From positions 40,381,625-40,445,624 of the forward strand of contig OX246739.1 in the NCBI GenBank assembly GCA_945910005.1: a DNA stretch of 64,000 nt, written 5' to 3'. Below the pieces are notes generated by a model that was not told where the DNA came from, did no database searches, and worked only from the letters and a program-made list of their open reading frames with translations. The stretch is from Isoperla grammatica. Taxonomy: Eukaryota > Arthropoda > Insecta > Plecoptera > Perlodidae. Below are positions 39,284-49,858 of this stretch, piece by piece. Position 1 is the first letter of the stretch. Each line of letters starts with the position of its first letter. The translations under genes and the position numbers were made by a program.

Positions 39284-41931
39284 CAGCGATATGTTCTCCC
39301 GAAGCGCCCGAAGTGCAGACGACGAGTGTTTGCAGTATCATTAGCGACATTTTCTCGCTGGGAATGGTGCTGTCTGTTTGCAACATGCTCGGTATAATGC
39401 TCGGGTGTCTCCGTTGCAGCGCCCGAAGTGCAGACGACGAGTGTTTGCAGTATCATCAGCGACATGTTCTCCCTGGGAATGGTGCTGTCTGTGTGCAGCA
39501 TGCTCGGTATAATGCTCGGGTGTTTCCGTTGCAGCGCCCGAAGTGCAGACGACGAGTGTTTGCAGTATCATCAGCGATATGTTCTCCCTGGGAATGGTGC
39601 TGTCTGTGTGCAGCATGCTCGGTATAATGCTCGGGTGTTTCCGTTGCAGCGCCCGAAGTGCAGACGACGAGTGTTTGCAGTATCATCAGCGACATGTTCT
39701 CCCTGGGAATGGTGCTGTGCAGCATGCTCGGTATAATGCTCGGGTGTTTCCGTTGCAGCGCCCGAAGTGCAGACGACGAGTGTTTGCAGTATCATCAGCG
39801 ACATGTTCTCCCTGGGAATGGTGCTGTGCAGCATGCTCGGTATAATGCTCGGGTGTTTCCGTTGCAGCGCCCGAAGTGCAGACGACGAGTGTATGCAGTA
39901 TCATCAGCGACATGTTCTCCCTGGGAATGGTGCTGTCTGTGTGCAGCATGCTCGGTATAATGCTCGGGTGTTTCCGTTGCAGCGCCCGAAGTGCAGACGA
40001 CGAGTGTTTGCAGTATCATCAGCGATATGTTCTCGCTGGGAATGGTGCTGTCTATGTGCGACATGCTTGGTATAATGCTCGGGTGTTTCCGTTGCAGCGC
40101 CTGAAGTGCAGACGACGAGTGTTTGCAGTATCATCAGCGACATGTTCTCTCTGGGAATGGTGCTGTCTGTGTGCAGCATGCTCGGTATAATGCTCGGGTG
40201 TTTCCGTTGCAGCGCCCGAAGTGCAGACGACGAGTGTTTGCAGTATCATCAGCGACATGTTCTCCCTGGGAATGGTGCTGTGCAGCATGCTCGGTATAAT
40301 GCTCGGGTGTTTCCGTTGCAGCGCCCGAAGTGCAGACGACGAGTGTATGCAGTATCATCAGCGACATGTTCTCCCTGGGAATGGTGCTGTCTGTGTGCAG
40401 CATGCTCGGTATAATGCTCGGGTGTTTCCGTTGCAGCGCCCGAAGTGCAGACGACGAGTGTATGCAGTATCATCAGCGATATGTTCTCCCTGGGAATGGT
40501 GCTGTCTGTGTGCAGCATGCTCGGTATAATGCTCGGGTGTCTCCGTTGCAGCGCCCGAAGTGCAGACGACGAGTGTTTGCAGTATCATCAGCGACATGTT
40601 CTCCCTGGGAATGGTGCTGTCTGTGTGCAGCATGCTCGGTATAATGCTCGGGTGTTTCCGTTGCAGCGCCCGAAGTGCAGACGACGAGTGTTTGCAGTAT
40701 CATCAGCGATATGTTCTCCCTGGGAATGGTGCTGTCTGTGTGCAGCATGCTCGGTATAATGCTCGGGTGTCTCCGTTGCAGCGCCCGAAGTGCAGACGAC
40801 GAGTGTTTGCAGTATCATCAGTGATATGTTCTCCTTGGGAATGGTGCTGTCTGTGTGCAGCATGCTCGGTATAATGCTCGGGTGTTTCCGTTGCAGCGCC
40901 CGAAGTGCAGACGACGAGTGTATGCAGTATCATCAGCGATATGTTCTCCCTGGGAATGGTGCGCTCTGTGTGCAGCATGCTCGGCATAATGCTCGGGTGT
41001 CTCCGTTGCAGCGCCCGAAGTGCAGACGACGAGTGTTTGCAGTATCATCAGTGATATGTTCTCCTTGGGAATGGTGCTGTCTGTGTGCAGCATGCTCGGT
41101 ATAATGCTCGGGTGTTTCCGTTGCAGCGCCCGAAGTACAGACGACGAGTGTTTGCAGTATCATCAGCGATATGTTCTCCCTGGGAATGGTGCTGTCTGTG
41201 TGCAGCATGCTCGGTATAATGCTCGGGTGTTTCCGTTGCAGCGCCCGAAGTACAGACGACGAGTGTTTGCAGTATCATCAGTGATATGTTCTCCTTGGGA
41301 ATGGTGCTGTCTGTGTGCAGCATGCTCGGTATAATGCTCGGGTGTTTCCGTTGCAGCGCCCGAAGTACAGACGACGAGTGTTTGCAGTATCATCAGCGAT
41401 ATGTTCTCCCTGGGAATGGTGCTGTCTGTGTGCAGCATGCTCGGTATAATGCTCGGGTGTTTCCGTTGCAGCGCCCGAAGTGCAGACGACGAGTGTTTGC
41501 AGTATCATCAGCGACATGTTCTCCCTGGGAATGGTGCTGTCTGTGTGCAGCATGCTCGGTATAATGCTCGGGTGTTTCCGTTGCAGCGCCCGAAGTGCAG
41601 ACTACGAGTGTTTGCAGTATCATCAGCGATATGTTCTCCCTGGGAATGGTGCTGTCTGTGTGCAGCATGCTCGGTATAATGCTCGGGTGTTTCCGTTGCA
41701 GCGCCCGAAGTGCAGACGACGAGTGTTTGCAGTATCATCAGCGATATGTTCTCCCTGGGAATGGTGCTGTCTGTGTGCAGCATGCTCGGTATAATGCTCG
41801 GGTGTTTCCGTTGCAGAACCCGAAGTGCAGACGACGAGTGTTTGCAGTATCATCAGCGATATGTTCTCCCTGGGAATGGTGCTGTCTGTGTGCAGCATGC
41901 TCGGTATAATGCTCGGGTGTTTCCGTTGCAG
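39284..41931 (+). repeat. 115-bp tandem array built from the exon 3 acceptor and exon 3 5' half
   Basis: After a leading partial unit, exon-start positions recur at 39420, 39535, 39650, 39759, 39868, 39983, 40098, 40213, 40322, 40437, 40552, 40667, 40782, 40897, 41012, 41127, 41242, 41357, 41472, 41587, 41702 and 41817, then the real exon at 41932. Spacing is 115 bp, or 109 bp where CTGTGT is missing (from 39650, 39759 and 40213). Each unit holds about 45 bp of intron ending TTCCGTTGCAG plus the first 69-70 nt of exon 3. Units differ by a few substitutions. A variant reading CAGTGATATGTTCTCCTTGG recurs at every second unit (40782, 41012, 41242), a 230-bp higher-order pattern. The unit beginning 41817 has CAGAACCCG instead of CAGCGCCCG. 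Open frames here on both strands are by-products. Confidence 0.95.
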
Positions 41932-42077
41932 CGCCCGAAGTGCAGACGACGAGTGTTTGCAGTATCATCAGCGATATGTTCTCCCTGGGAATGGTGCTGT
42001 GCGCCATCTTCAACCAAGGTCGACCGCTGATACAGGCGAACCACAGTAGCTCCACGTATGTCAAGCAACTAGAAGTG
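41932..42077 (+). CDS. Scyl2: SCYL2 local exon 3: APE motif and helix F, at the end of a 22-copy decoy array
   Basis: This 146-nt exon encodes APEVQTTSVCSIISDMFSL, then GMVLCAIFNQGRPLIQANHS and SSTYVKQLEV, ending at phase 0 before GTGAGT. It carries the kinase APE motif and the conserved SDMFSLG of helix F. Its acceptor (TTTCCGTTGCAG) and first 69-70 nt are repeated 22 times directly upstream in 115-bp or 109-bp units. Only this last copy continues into CAIFNQGRPL and a real donor, so it is taken as the functional exon. Splicing from any decoy acceptor straight through into this exon shifts the frame (115 and 109 both leave remainder 1) and meets a stop, so accurate choice of the last acceptor matters. 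Confidence 0.93.
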
Positions 42078-43458
42078 GTGAGTTACTTTCGAGGGTATTT
42101 CGGTTCTGTAGCTGCATAATTCACATCCCATCCTGTAGTTACACGGCATGAGAGCTGGTCTAGAATCTGGATTCGCAAAAGTGTCTAACTAAAAAGACAA
42201 TACAACTTTTAATATAAGTTACCTTAGTTGTAGGCCGAAGCAATTCTTAGTAATATAAATCATCCATATAGCATTCTGCAAACTCATGAACATAAAATAT
42301 AGCAAATTTACATTAACAATCAAGCATTACTATTTGATTTGTGATGTGTTGGATGGCCTAGAGACGATTTATATAATACCTTATATTTGTCACATAAGTT
42401 ACCGGTACGCGTCTTTGTGAATCCAAGCACTGGTATTTTGAGTCGGACATTCGGTGGTGACACTAATGTGATGGTTTTTCGTAACTTCATGAACACAACT
42501 CAAGTTGGACTTTTGATTCTAAAATGAAATGATACATTATATTAATTTAATCTACCGTTCTGTTGAAACAACTTGAACTTAGCTTGGTGCTACCACAGTT
42601 TCATTGCAAAAACACTTATGTTCACCAGCGTCTCACTGCCACTTGAGCTTCCTAGTTCTCAGGAATATTGCTACATAATATCCAATCTTTTTAAAAGGTG
42701 TTTTCATGTGCATGGCGTGTTATGTCCTTACATGCTGAAATGAGTTTAAAACACTTTACTCGTTTATATGATAGAATTATCCAGACTGTTTGAGACTTTC
42801 AAACTATTCACTTATTTAGTTGAGCACTCATTAGTAACGCGTTGCCCATATTTATTAATATTTATTGGACTGGAAGCTATGCTGGTATTAATCTACGTTC
42901 GAGTGTATAAATTAAGGTCAGCAAGTTAGTTTCGTTCACTAATTGGAATCACGATGCATTTACAACAGATAGAATAACTGAGACAAGTTATTACAAAATG
43001 TCCTAGACACATACTAAATGCGCATTAATGTGGAAAGCATAGCATTTTGTTTTTACTTTTTAGAAGGTAGAAACGCAAAATGGATTTAAAATTTTAACAA
43101 ATCCATTATCTGAGGCAGCATAGAAATACTGTGTAATCTCCGCTTTGTAACACAAATCCACATTAGACCATTGAACGTAGTTTTTAACCAGACACAAAGA
43201 TGAGGATATTCTTTCACAAAATAAATTCGTTTTCTCTGCAATTAAGAAGCTTAGGACTTGCGAGTAGCTGAATTGAAAGAGTAAAACTTAATCAGACATA
43301 ACAATATCGTGTTCTTCTATAGATTCTTTCATTGAAATCACAATCAAACACGCTATTCGTATTTAAGTTTCACTTCTGATAAATTAATTAATATAAAATT
43401 TAAATAGTAAAATAATGTATATAATGTTATTGTTCACCATTTTCTGGGTTTCGCCACG

Positions 43459-43636
43459 CGATATAAATTGAGAAGGTGGTTTAGACTTACCACACCTCAC
43501 CCGACGTTTCGAGGGAATAACATCCCCCATTTACCAGGGTCAACGCGTCGTGTTGACCCTGGTTAATGGGGGATGCTATTTCCTCGAAACGTCGGGTGAG
43601 GTGTGGTAAGTCTAAACCACTTTTCAATTTATATCG
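43459..43636. mobile_element. Near-perfect foldback element with tiny loop
   Basis: Arms of about 85 bp from CGATATAAATTGAGAAG to CAGGGTCAAC pair around the 7-bp loop GCGTCGT, so the whole 178 bp forms one hairpin. It contains the motif CTCGAAACGTCGGGTGAGG. Differences between arms are few. It lies in intron 3. Confidence 0.9.
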
Positions 43637-45694
43637 TGTGACGAAATCCTGAAAGTAATCAACAATAATATTACTAATGTACGCGAAAATTTAAAAATTG
43701 ACATAATATATCAAATACGGGTTTACTTTTGTTTTCCGGTATAAACCACGTCAACACTAACTGGCGGAGAGAATATCACATCAATTTGCACGTTGTCTCG
43801 CACGTGTATGAATATGTTCGTCAGGTTGGTACTAAAGACAGAGAGAGAGGAAGGTTCCTTTAATCGGATGAAGTGCACTAGGCTGCCTTCCTCGTCTCAA
43901 TAGACGCAAGAACGTTGGATGCGTCTCGATTCACTGGGTATAAAACAAATCTTATCAGTGTTGAAACTAGTCTTCCGAGGTTGAACATGGCTAACTCGAT
44001 CAAGTCACCGCGAACAAAAGGGTTTAGTGGCGATGAATTAAACTCCCCCAGACTCTCCGATGTCAATCTCAACACGATCTCCGGCAAGTGTTGGCACGCC
44101 TGACTTGTAGTGAACCGATAAGCATACGTTAGCACGCTGAATATTGATAATTATTTGATGACGATTCGATTGATTGATTGTCATTTGATGCTGATTTAGA
44201 TTACTGATTAGTTTGTAATATTACAAAGATATCATTATTATATACTATTTTATACTCTGCTGTTTTTTATGTTATCGAATATTTGTGTAAAGAAAATATT
44301 TAATAGTGCACATGGTTTAATTAAAATTTACTTTTTTTACTGGTTTGTAAAAATATGAAAAATATATCATTTATTTAATTGTATTAAATTAATTTAATTT
44401 ATTAAATATAGTTTGTATTATGCTTATGCCTAAGTTTACCCATGGTTAACTTTTCAAAATAAAGTAACGTAATGCACTGTAATAAATAACATATCAATAA
44501 AGAAAGGAATCGATCATGTTGGATTGTGACATAAATGTGAACAAAGTGTAGAAAATAAAGAACACATTGCATTCACTGAGTGTGGACGACTCCGAATGTA
44601 AATATGATACGTGTGTGTACTACGGAAGTGAGTGCAGCGGTCTGCTTTGCATGCAAGGCGGTGAGTCGCCATAACTTGCCTAATATCCCCTCGCTCACGT
44701 ACCAGACTTTGAGATTGCGGTCGTTTAGATGGAATGAGATGACCCTAGACGCGGCGACAGGAGAGTCTTGGGGAGGGGGGGGGGGTCCAGACGACGACTT
44801 AGCCTGGATTACCTGTGTTTAGTGATTAGCTACAAGGGATGAAATAGCGACCTCAGTGATGGGAGGGGAGGAAACGCTTAGAGGTCAATAGGTCACAGCC
44901 AATCACCGATCGACTTTCTGAAAAGCGAAAGAATGAACTTAGCTAGCAATCAATGAAACACATCATTGTTTTATGTCTGGAAAAATAATATTAATGAAAC
45001 ATCGTTTGTTACCGCCTTTTAATGATCGCCTTAAAGAGGCCACCTGCCAATCAGAAGTATCAATAAACACTAATCAATGATCACTAATAAAAATAAAACA
45101 AGTTAGCGCCATAGATTATTATCGGAACTTCATATTCGCAATAGTTAATACATTGTTCGGTATTAACGCTAACAGCGTTACGTCGCATCTGGGCATTCAG
45201 CCGTTTCAACACAGCACACACTATTGTTGTAGTCAGGAGACATTAATCCAAGTAAAACATTAAAGTAAAATATACCTTTTCTTCAACAGTGTTGTCTGCC
45301 AGCTTATTAATTTGATAAGTAAGCGCTTTACGATATAGACCAAATAAATACTTTTCTATTAGCAGTTTATTCTACACTTGTTACAATCGTTCAACAAAGA
45401 CGGTGCATCAGCATACTACGAAATAACCTGTTTTTATTGAGTATTTTGGGCCAGAGCTTCAAAAAATTTCCAAGCCGTGCTACATCATAAACGATTCGCC
45501 TTATGCTGAAGATCACTTGTTTTTATTCCACATTTAGAAGATCACAAATTCAAATCCGTGTGACTTCAATTTTTTGTGGAGTACTTTGTTCTGACTGTCG
45601 TATATTTGAGCAATAATATCTTGAGACACGTCACGATACTATGGTAAACTAATACATTGTTCAAATCTCCCGCCGTATGTGTTAAAACTTACAG

Positions 45695-45863
45695 ACAATA
45701 GCACAAGACTCAATTCCCAAAATAGCCGTGTTGCCGAGTTTTGTTTCGGACAAACATTGAATGTGCACCAATCAAAGAAAGATACAACAACGGAGTTGCC
45801 TAGCAACACATTGTTTGTCCGCCTGTGATGTCACAACCCCCTCAATTGAGTCTTGTGCTATTG
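45695..45863. mobile_element. Foldback MITE
   Basis: CAATAGCACAAGACTCAATT and its inverse at the right form a perfect 20-bp terminal repeat. The inner CGGACAAACATTG/CAATGTTTGTCCG-like pair extends the fold. It ends about 80 bp before the exon 4 decoy acceptor. Confidence 0.83.
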
Positions 45864-45917
45864 GTTGTGTGTGTTAGTTGTGACGGTTAGAATTTGTAAC
45901 TATACAGTTTTGTTGAA

Positions 45918-45975
45918 CGTGTGCTTGTATATTCTCTTTCAGTTGGCAGACCATCTGCATAAAGTATTATTGTAG
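45918..45975 (+). repeat. Diverged upstream copy of the exon 4 acceptor and start
   Basis: GTGCTTGTATATTCTCTTTCAG followed by TTGGCAGACCATCTGCATAA resembles the true exon 4 border 103 bp downstream. It translates to LADHLHKVLL then stop, against the real LEDQLHNVLPKV, so similarity persists at protein level even where bases differ. The early stop and lack of a donor make it a non-functional decoy. The intervening 45976-46020 is unrelated. Confidence 0.75.
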
Positions 45976-46045
45976 TATCCTATCATATATGCCATGTTCT
46001 ACTATTCAACCAAAGGTGTCAACATGCGTTTGTATTCTCTTTCAG

Positions 46046-46176
46046 TTAGAAGACCAACTGCACAATGTGCTTCCAAAAGTGCCCGTCCCGCTGCAAGAGG
46101 CAGCTGTCCGATTGTTGAGTAAAGAGATAAGACAAAGGCCGACTGCCCAGCTTCTCTCCCTCATCAAGTACTTTAG
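46046..46176 (+). CDS. Scyl2: SCYL2 local exon 4: end of pseudokinase C-lobe
   Basis: The acceptor TATTCTCTTTCAG and donor GTGAGC bound 131 nt, entering at phase 0 and leaving two bases (AG). The translation is LEDQLHNVLPKVPVPLQEA, then AVRLLSKEIRQRPTAQLL and SLIKYF. This is the kinase alpha-G to alpha-I region, with the RPTA motif that places the invariant C-lobe arginine. A diverged copy of the acceptor and first 11 codons lies 103 bp upstream (45943) and stops early. Confidence 0.92.
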
Positions 46177-49100
46177 GTGAGCTATTTGCATCTTCTACTT
46201 TTGTGCCTCAAGTTATATTAACCTATAACACAAACACGACATCGTAGTCGAAGTCGACAAACCAAGCTTTACTCGTAGTAAAAGTAGTCTATAACTCGCA
46301 GTAATGCTCCCACTCTCCTGTAATAGCAACGTGGTTTCCTCATCTGATCAAAAATAAAAATTCCCATCTAAAGGTGATTTATTTTCTACCTTAATTTAAG
46401 AGATCAAAACGGATCCCACACGAAGAACTTCTTTCAGCAAACAAGGGGAATCTTCTTTAATAACGGTGTTCAAAGTTACGGGAGGGGGACGGGATACAAT
46501 CTTCAGCCTTAGACGAGAGACAAAGTGGCAATTAGATTCCTATGTGGAATTATGCTCGTGAATTGTGGGTACGCGGATGTTAGTGGCAAACGGGAAGACA
46601 AGAAAATTCAAATAACGAGGAAAATGAGGAAACATTCTGCAATTACTGTTTATTTGTTCTCGTTTCTTTTTCTTTCATTAAAGAGTTTGTGTGGGTTTTT
46701 GAGGAACAGGCAATGTATATTACAGAACGAAGCTGCTTTAATAACGACTCAAGAAAATATGTTTTACTTATTCGATTCAGTGAGATACAAAATGAAAGCT
46801 TGCGGTAAAGGGAATATCTTTGGTATGGCTTTTATATTAACGGTATTGTAAGTCATACCATTAAGATCTCCATTTACACATTTAAAATTTCGTTTTCAAC
46901 TTAAAAATACAAAACTGTCTGCGGTTTTAACTGACGGGAATTCTTGTTTCCGTCACCCTGCCGAGTATAACTCTCCTGATGTGAAACATAGAAACATGGT
47001 TGCCTGGTTATACATGGTAGGAGGTGCAACGGGCACCGTGTATTATAAGCTATTCACAAACTATAACCATTCGCAATTTAATGAAACAATATCCGGGGGT
47101 ATATTTACTTTTAGTAACTCATTACATAATGTGATTGTAATTCGAGTGACAGACAAGCAACCTGACAAACACCTTCAACAGATTGTTACGACCTTTCTAA
47201 AAGTGATCTGGTAAGTGTCAATTACAGAGAAAGTGATAGCACGAAGACGGTAAACTTAATTACTCAAAAGTGTGACATCTTTGGGTAAAGTTTGCGCAAA
47301 TTTGCTCTTCGTCGTGGGTTTTCTCGGAAGGAGCCGAGTCAACATCCTATACCGCAGTGACGTCATGACGTGAGTGCTGTCACCTAGCGGTGAGAAGGAG
47401 AACGCTGTTTGATCCCCGCGCTCATCTGCCAAGGATGTCGATATCCATTACTGATTGGTTCGGCCTGATGTCCCTGAGTTTTTGCTCGTTCGAGGCCAAT
47501 TAGTTAATAATTGCAGCATACCCCGCTCGCTCCGGCTTTCATTCCACTATATTCGCGATTAATTTGGAGTGAATGTAGTTAAAATGATATTTACAACTTC
47601 GTGAACATCTTGTTTTACGTCTCCATTATACGATATTCGAGATTACTTCACGATTACTTAAATCAATGCTGTATGTGAGATTTGAAACGGCTGTGGTTGG
47701 ACCTGCAACCCATTTGATCCCAGACAACTTGTTATATTTATAGTATGTTACCACTAAACAATTGTACATACTGGGCCTCCAATATTTCGCGTCAGTAGGG
47801 GGTAAGGAGCAAACGGGGGAGAAGGGGAATGGGAGGGAAGACTTGTTACAATGTCCCTTTTACAGCACACTTCTGTGTGTGATTCTGTTCTTATGAATAA
47901 CGAATAGTCAATGATTAAGAAGAAGTTAGTGCTGTTACTTTAGATGGACTTCACGGTTTAGAGCACTCTTAATAATTACCTGTATGTAGTCAAATTTAAT
48001 CACAAATATAGTGTCAAAAGGTTTCGTTTTACAAAGATATCATACATTAATAGGTTCGTTATTTAATGGCTCTTGGCTTCAGTTTTTTAAGTCTACCGCC
48101 AGTTGGGTTTTGAGTAAATAGAAAAGAGAGATGAAAAATCACTAAGCAAACTCTGGCTGTCTTCCGCTTCAAACCTCGACGTCTTTATCTCGCGAACATT
48201 TCCCGTGGATTGGCTGTTAGAGAGCTTTAATTTCGAGCTTGTGTAATCAGCGCAGTGATATAACTCTGAGGGAGTTCTTTGTAAGGCGAGGCAGAGAGAG
48301 AGAGAGAGAAAGAGAGAGCGAGTACTGCACTGAGGTTGCAAGAAGTTTATCGAGAAATATCGTAGAATGTAATTACACTTATGAACAAAAATATATTGCT
48401 GTCTAGTTTTAATTTTATCAACATAGTTTCGCAATATTCATAGAATCAATACGAGGTTTAAATGTGGGGCCATAAAGAAGAACTTCTGTCTAGGATATTG
48501 AAAACAGCTGTTACACATATGAGAACATAAGGCACAATATACTTGATCAGATATCAGATCATGGACTTAACTATCTGGAGCCTCTCGTCTGACTTTGTCT
48601 GTCTTGACTGATGTACACTTGTCCACACGTGCTGAGAGGAATGTTTTGTATTGACTTCCTGTAATTAGATTCTAAGTACAGCAAACACTTATCCGCTCAG
48701 AAAAATCTAAACAAATTTACATTTGTTTATTTCTTTAGTTCCCATCCTTGCGTTTTTCCAAAGCAACCTACTGCGTTCTCGCAAATAACATAAAATGTCT
48801 CTTACTTTCAACAAGTAATTTGATCCGCGTACTGTGCGTTGATAACTTGATAACTTGATGCGCTGTAACTCAAATTATCGGCGTCACTTAGTGGGTTACG
48901 TTGGAAAAACGCAACCATGGGAACCTAGCTTTCAGAACGGGCACACAAAACTCTAGTTGAGAAGGCTGTGGATTAAATCCTCACCACCCTCAATCCTGAG
49001 AATATCGCTCATCCAATCGGATTAACGTGGGTTGCGCACTCAAAGGAACGTAATCGACCATCCTTGACCGCTATCTCAGCTACTTATCTGTAGGGTGGGC

Positions 49101-49693
49101 AAGATTTGTTTCACCTTTGCAGAACAGAGTTTTCTGCTTTCAGAAAAAAATGTTGCACGTTTTTCAACGAATAATTTGTGAACAAATGTATATTTCAGAT
49201 ACCGTTTTACAAGAGTTCAAGCAATAATAAAAAAAATATATTAAAATTTACGCTTGTAAAAAAGGGTGCTCCGGGGTAATTATGAGACAGTGAAAATCCA
49301 GGGGTTAAAAAGGACGATTGAAATTTACTGTAAACATACTTTTTTAAATTTTATAAAATGGCGGAGAGACACAATAAATATCATATTTTACCCAAAAGAA
49401 TAATTGCTTTGAGATAACGCCTATTGATTTGTTAAGATCAATCCAAAATACTTCAGGTAAAATGAAAAATCACGTGATATGCTTAAACCAACTTTTTAAA
49501 TGCAAAGTGTTGAAAATGGTCCCGTTATAGCACCGGATCACCCTATTCTTTAAAATATTGAACCATTATTTCTTATTGGTGTAAAATAATGTTTTTAAAT
49601 GTTAAGACCCAAAATGTAGAGATCTTTAAGAAGTGTTAAACAATGTTGACTACTGTCAACAACGACGGCTCACCAGGCTGAAGCTGGCTGTGC

Positions 49694-49740
49694 TGACTGT
49701 GTTCCCTGACTGTGTTCCCTAACTGTGTTCCCTACTGTTG
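49694..49740 (+). repeat. Tandemly repeated polypyrimidine tract before exon 5
   Basis: Three consecutive copies of an approximately 13-bp ACTGTGTTCCCT-like unit lead directly into the ACTGTTGCAG acceptor of exon 5. They supply the pyrimidine tract, and the repeat ends at the splice site. Confidence 0.8.
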
Positions 49741-49743
49741 CAG

Positions 49744-49858
49744 CGACCCCGCTGTCCACGCGCTCCAGTTCCTCGACGTCATCAACATGAAGGACCCGAC
49801 CCAGAAGGCTCACTTCTACCGCAGCACGTTGAAGGACGTCCTTCACTTCATCCCGCGG
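49744..49858 (+). CDS. Scyl2: SCYL2 local exon 5: kinase-HEAT junction
   Basis: The 115-nt exon lies between TACTGTTGCAG and GTAAGT. Its first base completes a serine codon, and the frame then reads DPAVHALQFLDVINMKDPTQ and KAHFYRSTLKDVLHFIPR, ending at phase 0. It matches the segment where SCYL proteins pass from the pseudokinase into the HEAT solenoid (FFDDVG...LQYFDSL in vertebrates). The reading frame is fixed by the neighbouring phases; a longer open frame on the same strand is out of frame. The polypyrimidine tract upstream consists of three tandem copies of an approximately 13-bp CTGTGTTCCCT unit. Confidence 0.92.

Larger units (their letters stand above)
42078..49743 (+). other. Introns 3 and 4
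   Basis: Apart from exon 4 and its decoy this stretch is AT-rich, with foldback elements at 43459 and 45695 and an 11-bp G run at 44775-44785. Open frames near 44580 and 46525 have no recognisable product. Confidence 0.75.

Noticed and set aside
39284..41931. CRISPR-like array
   Set aside because: The whole 115-bp unit is repeated with no unique spacers, and the setting is an animal intron.
39290..42068. Dozens of overlapping ~90-104 aa open frames on both strands
   Set aside because: They are translations of the 115-bp units; a stop falls about every three units and the only real coding part is the terminal exon.
44580..44822. 80-aa open frame ending in a Gly run
   Set aside because: No similarity recognised; the Gly run is a G homopolymer.
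46525..46851. 108-aa open frame with hydrophobic stretches
   Set aside because: Hydrophobicity follows from AT-rich codons; no family match and it lies in an SCYL2 intron.
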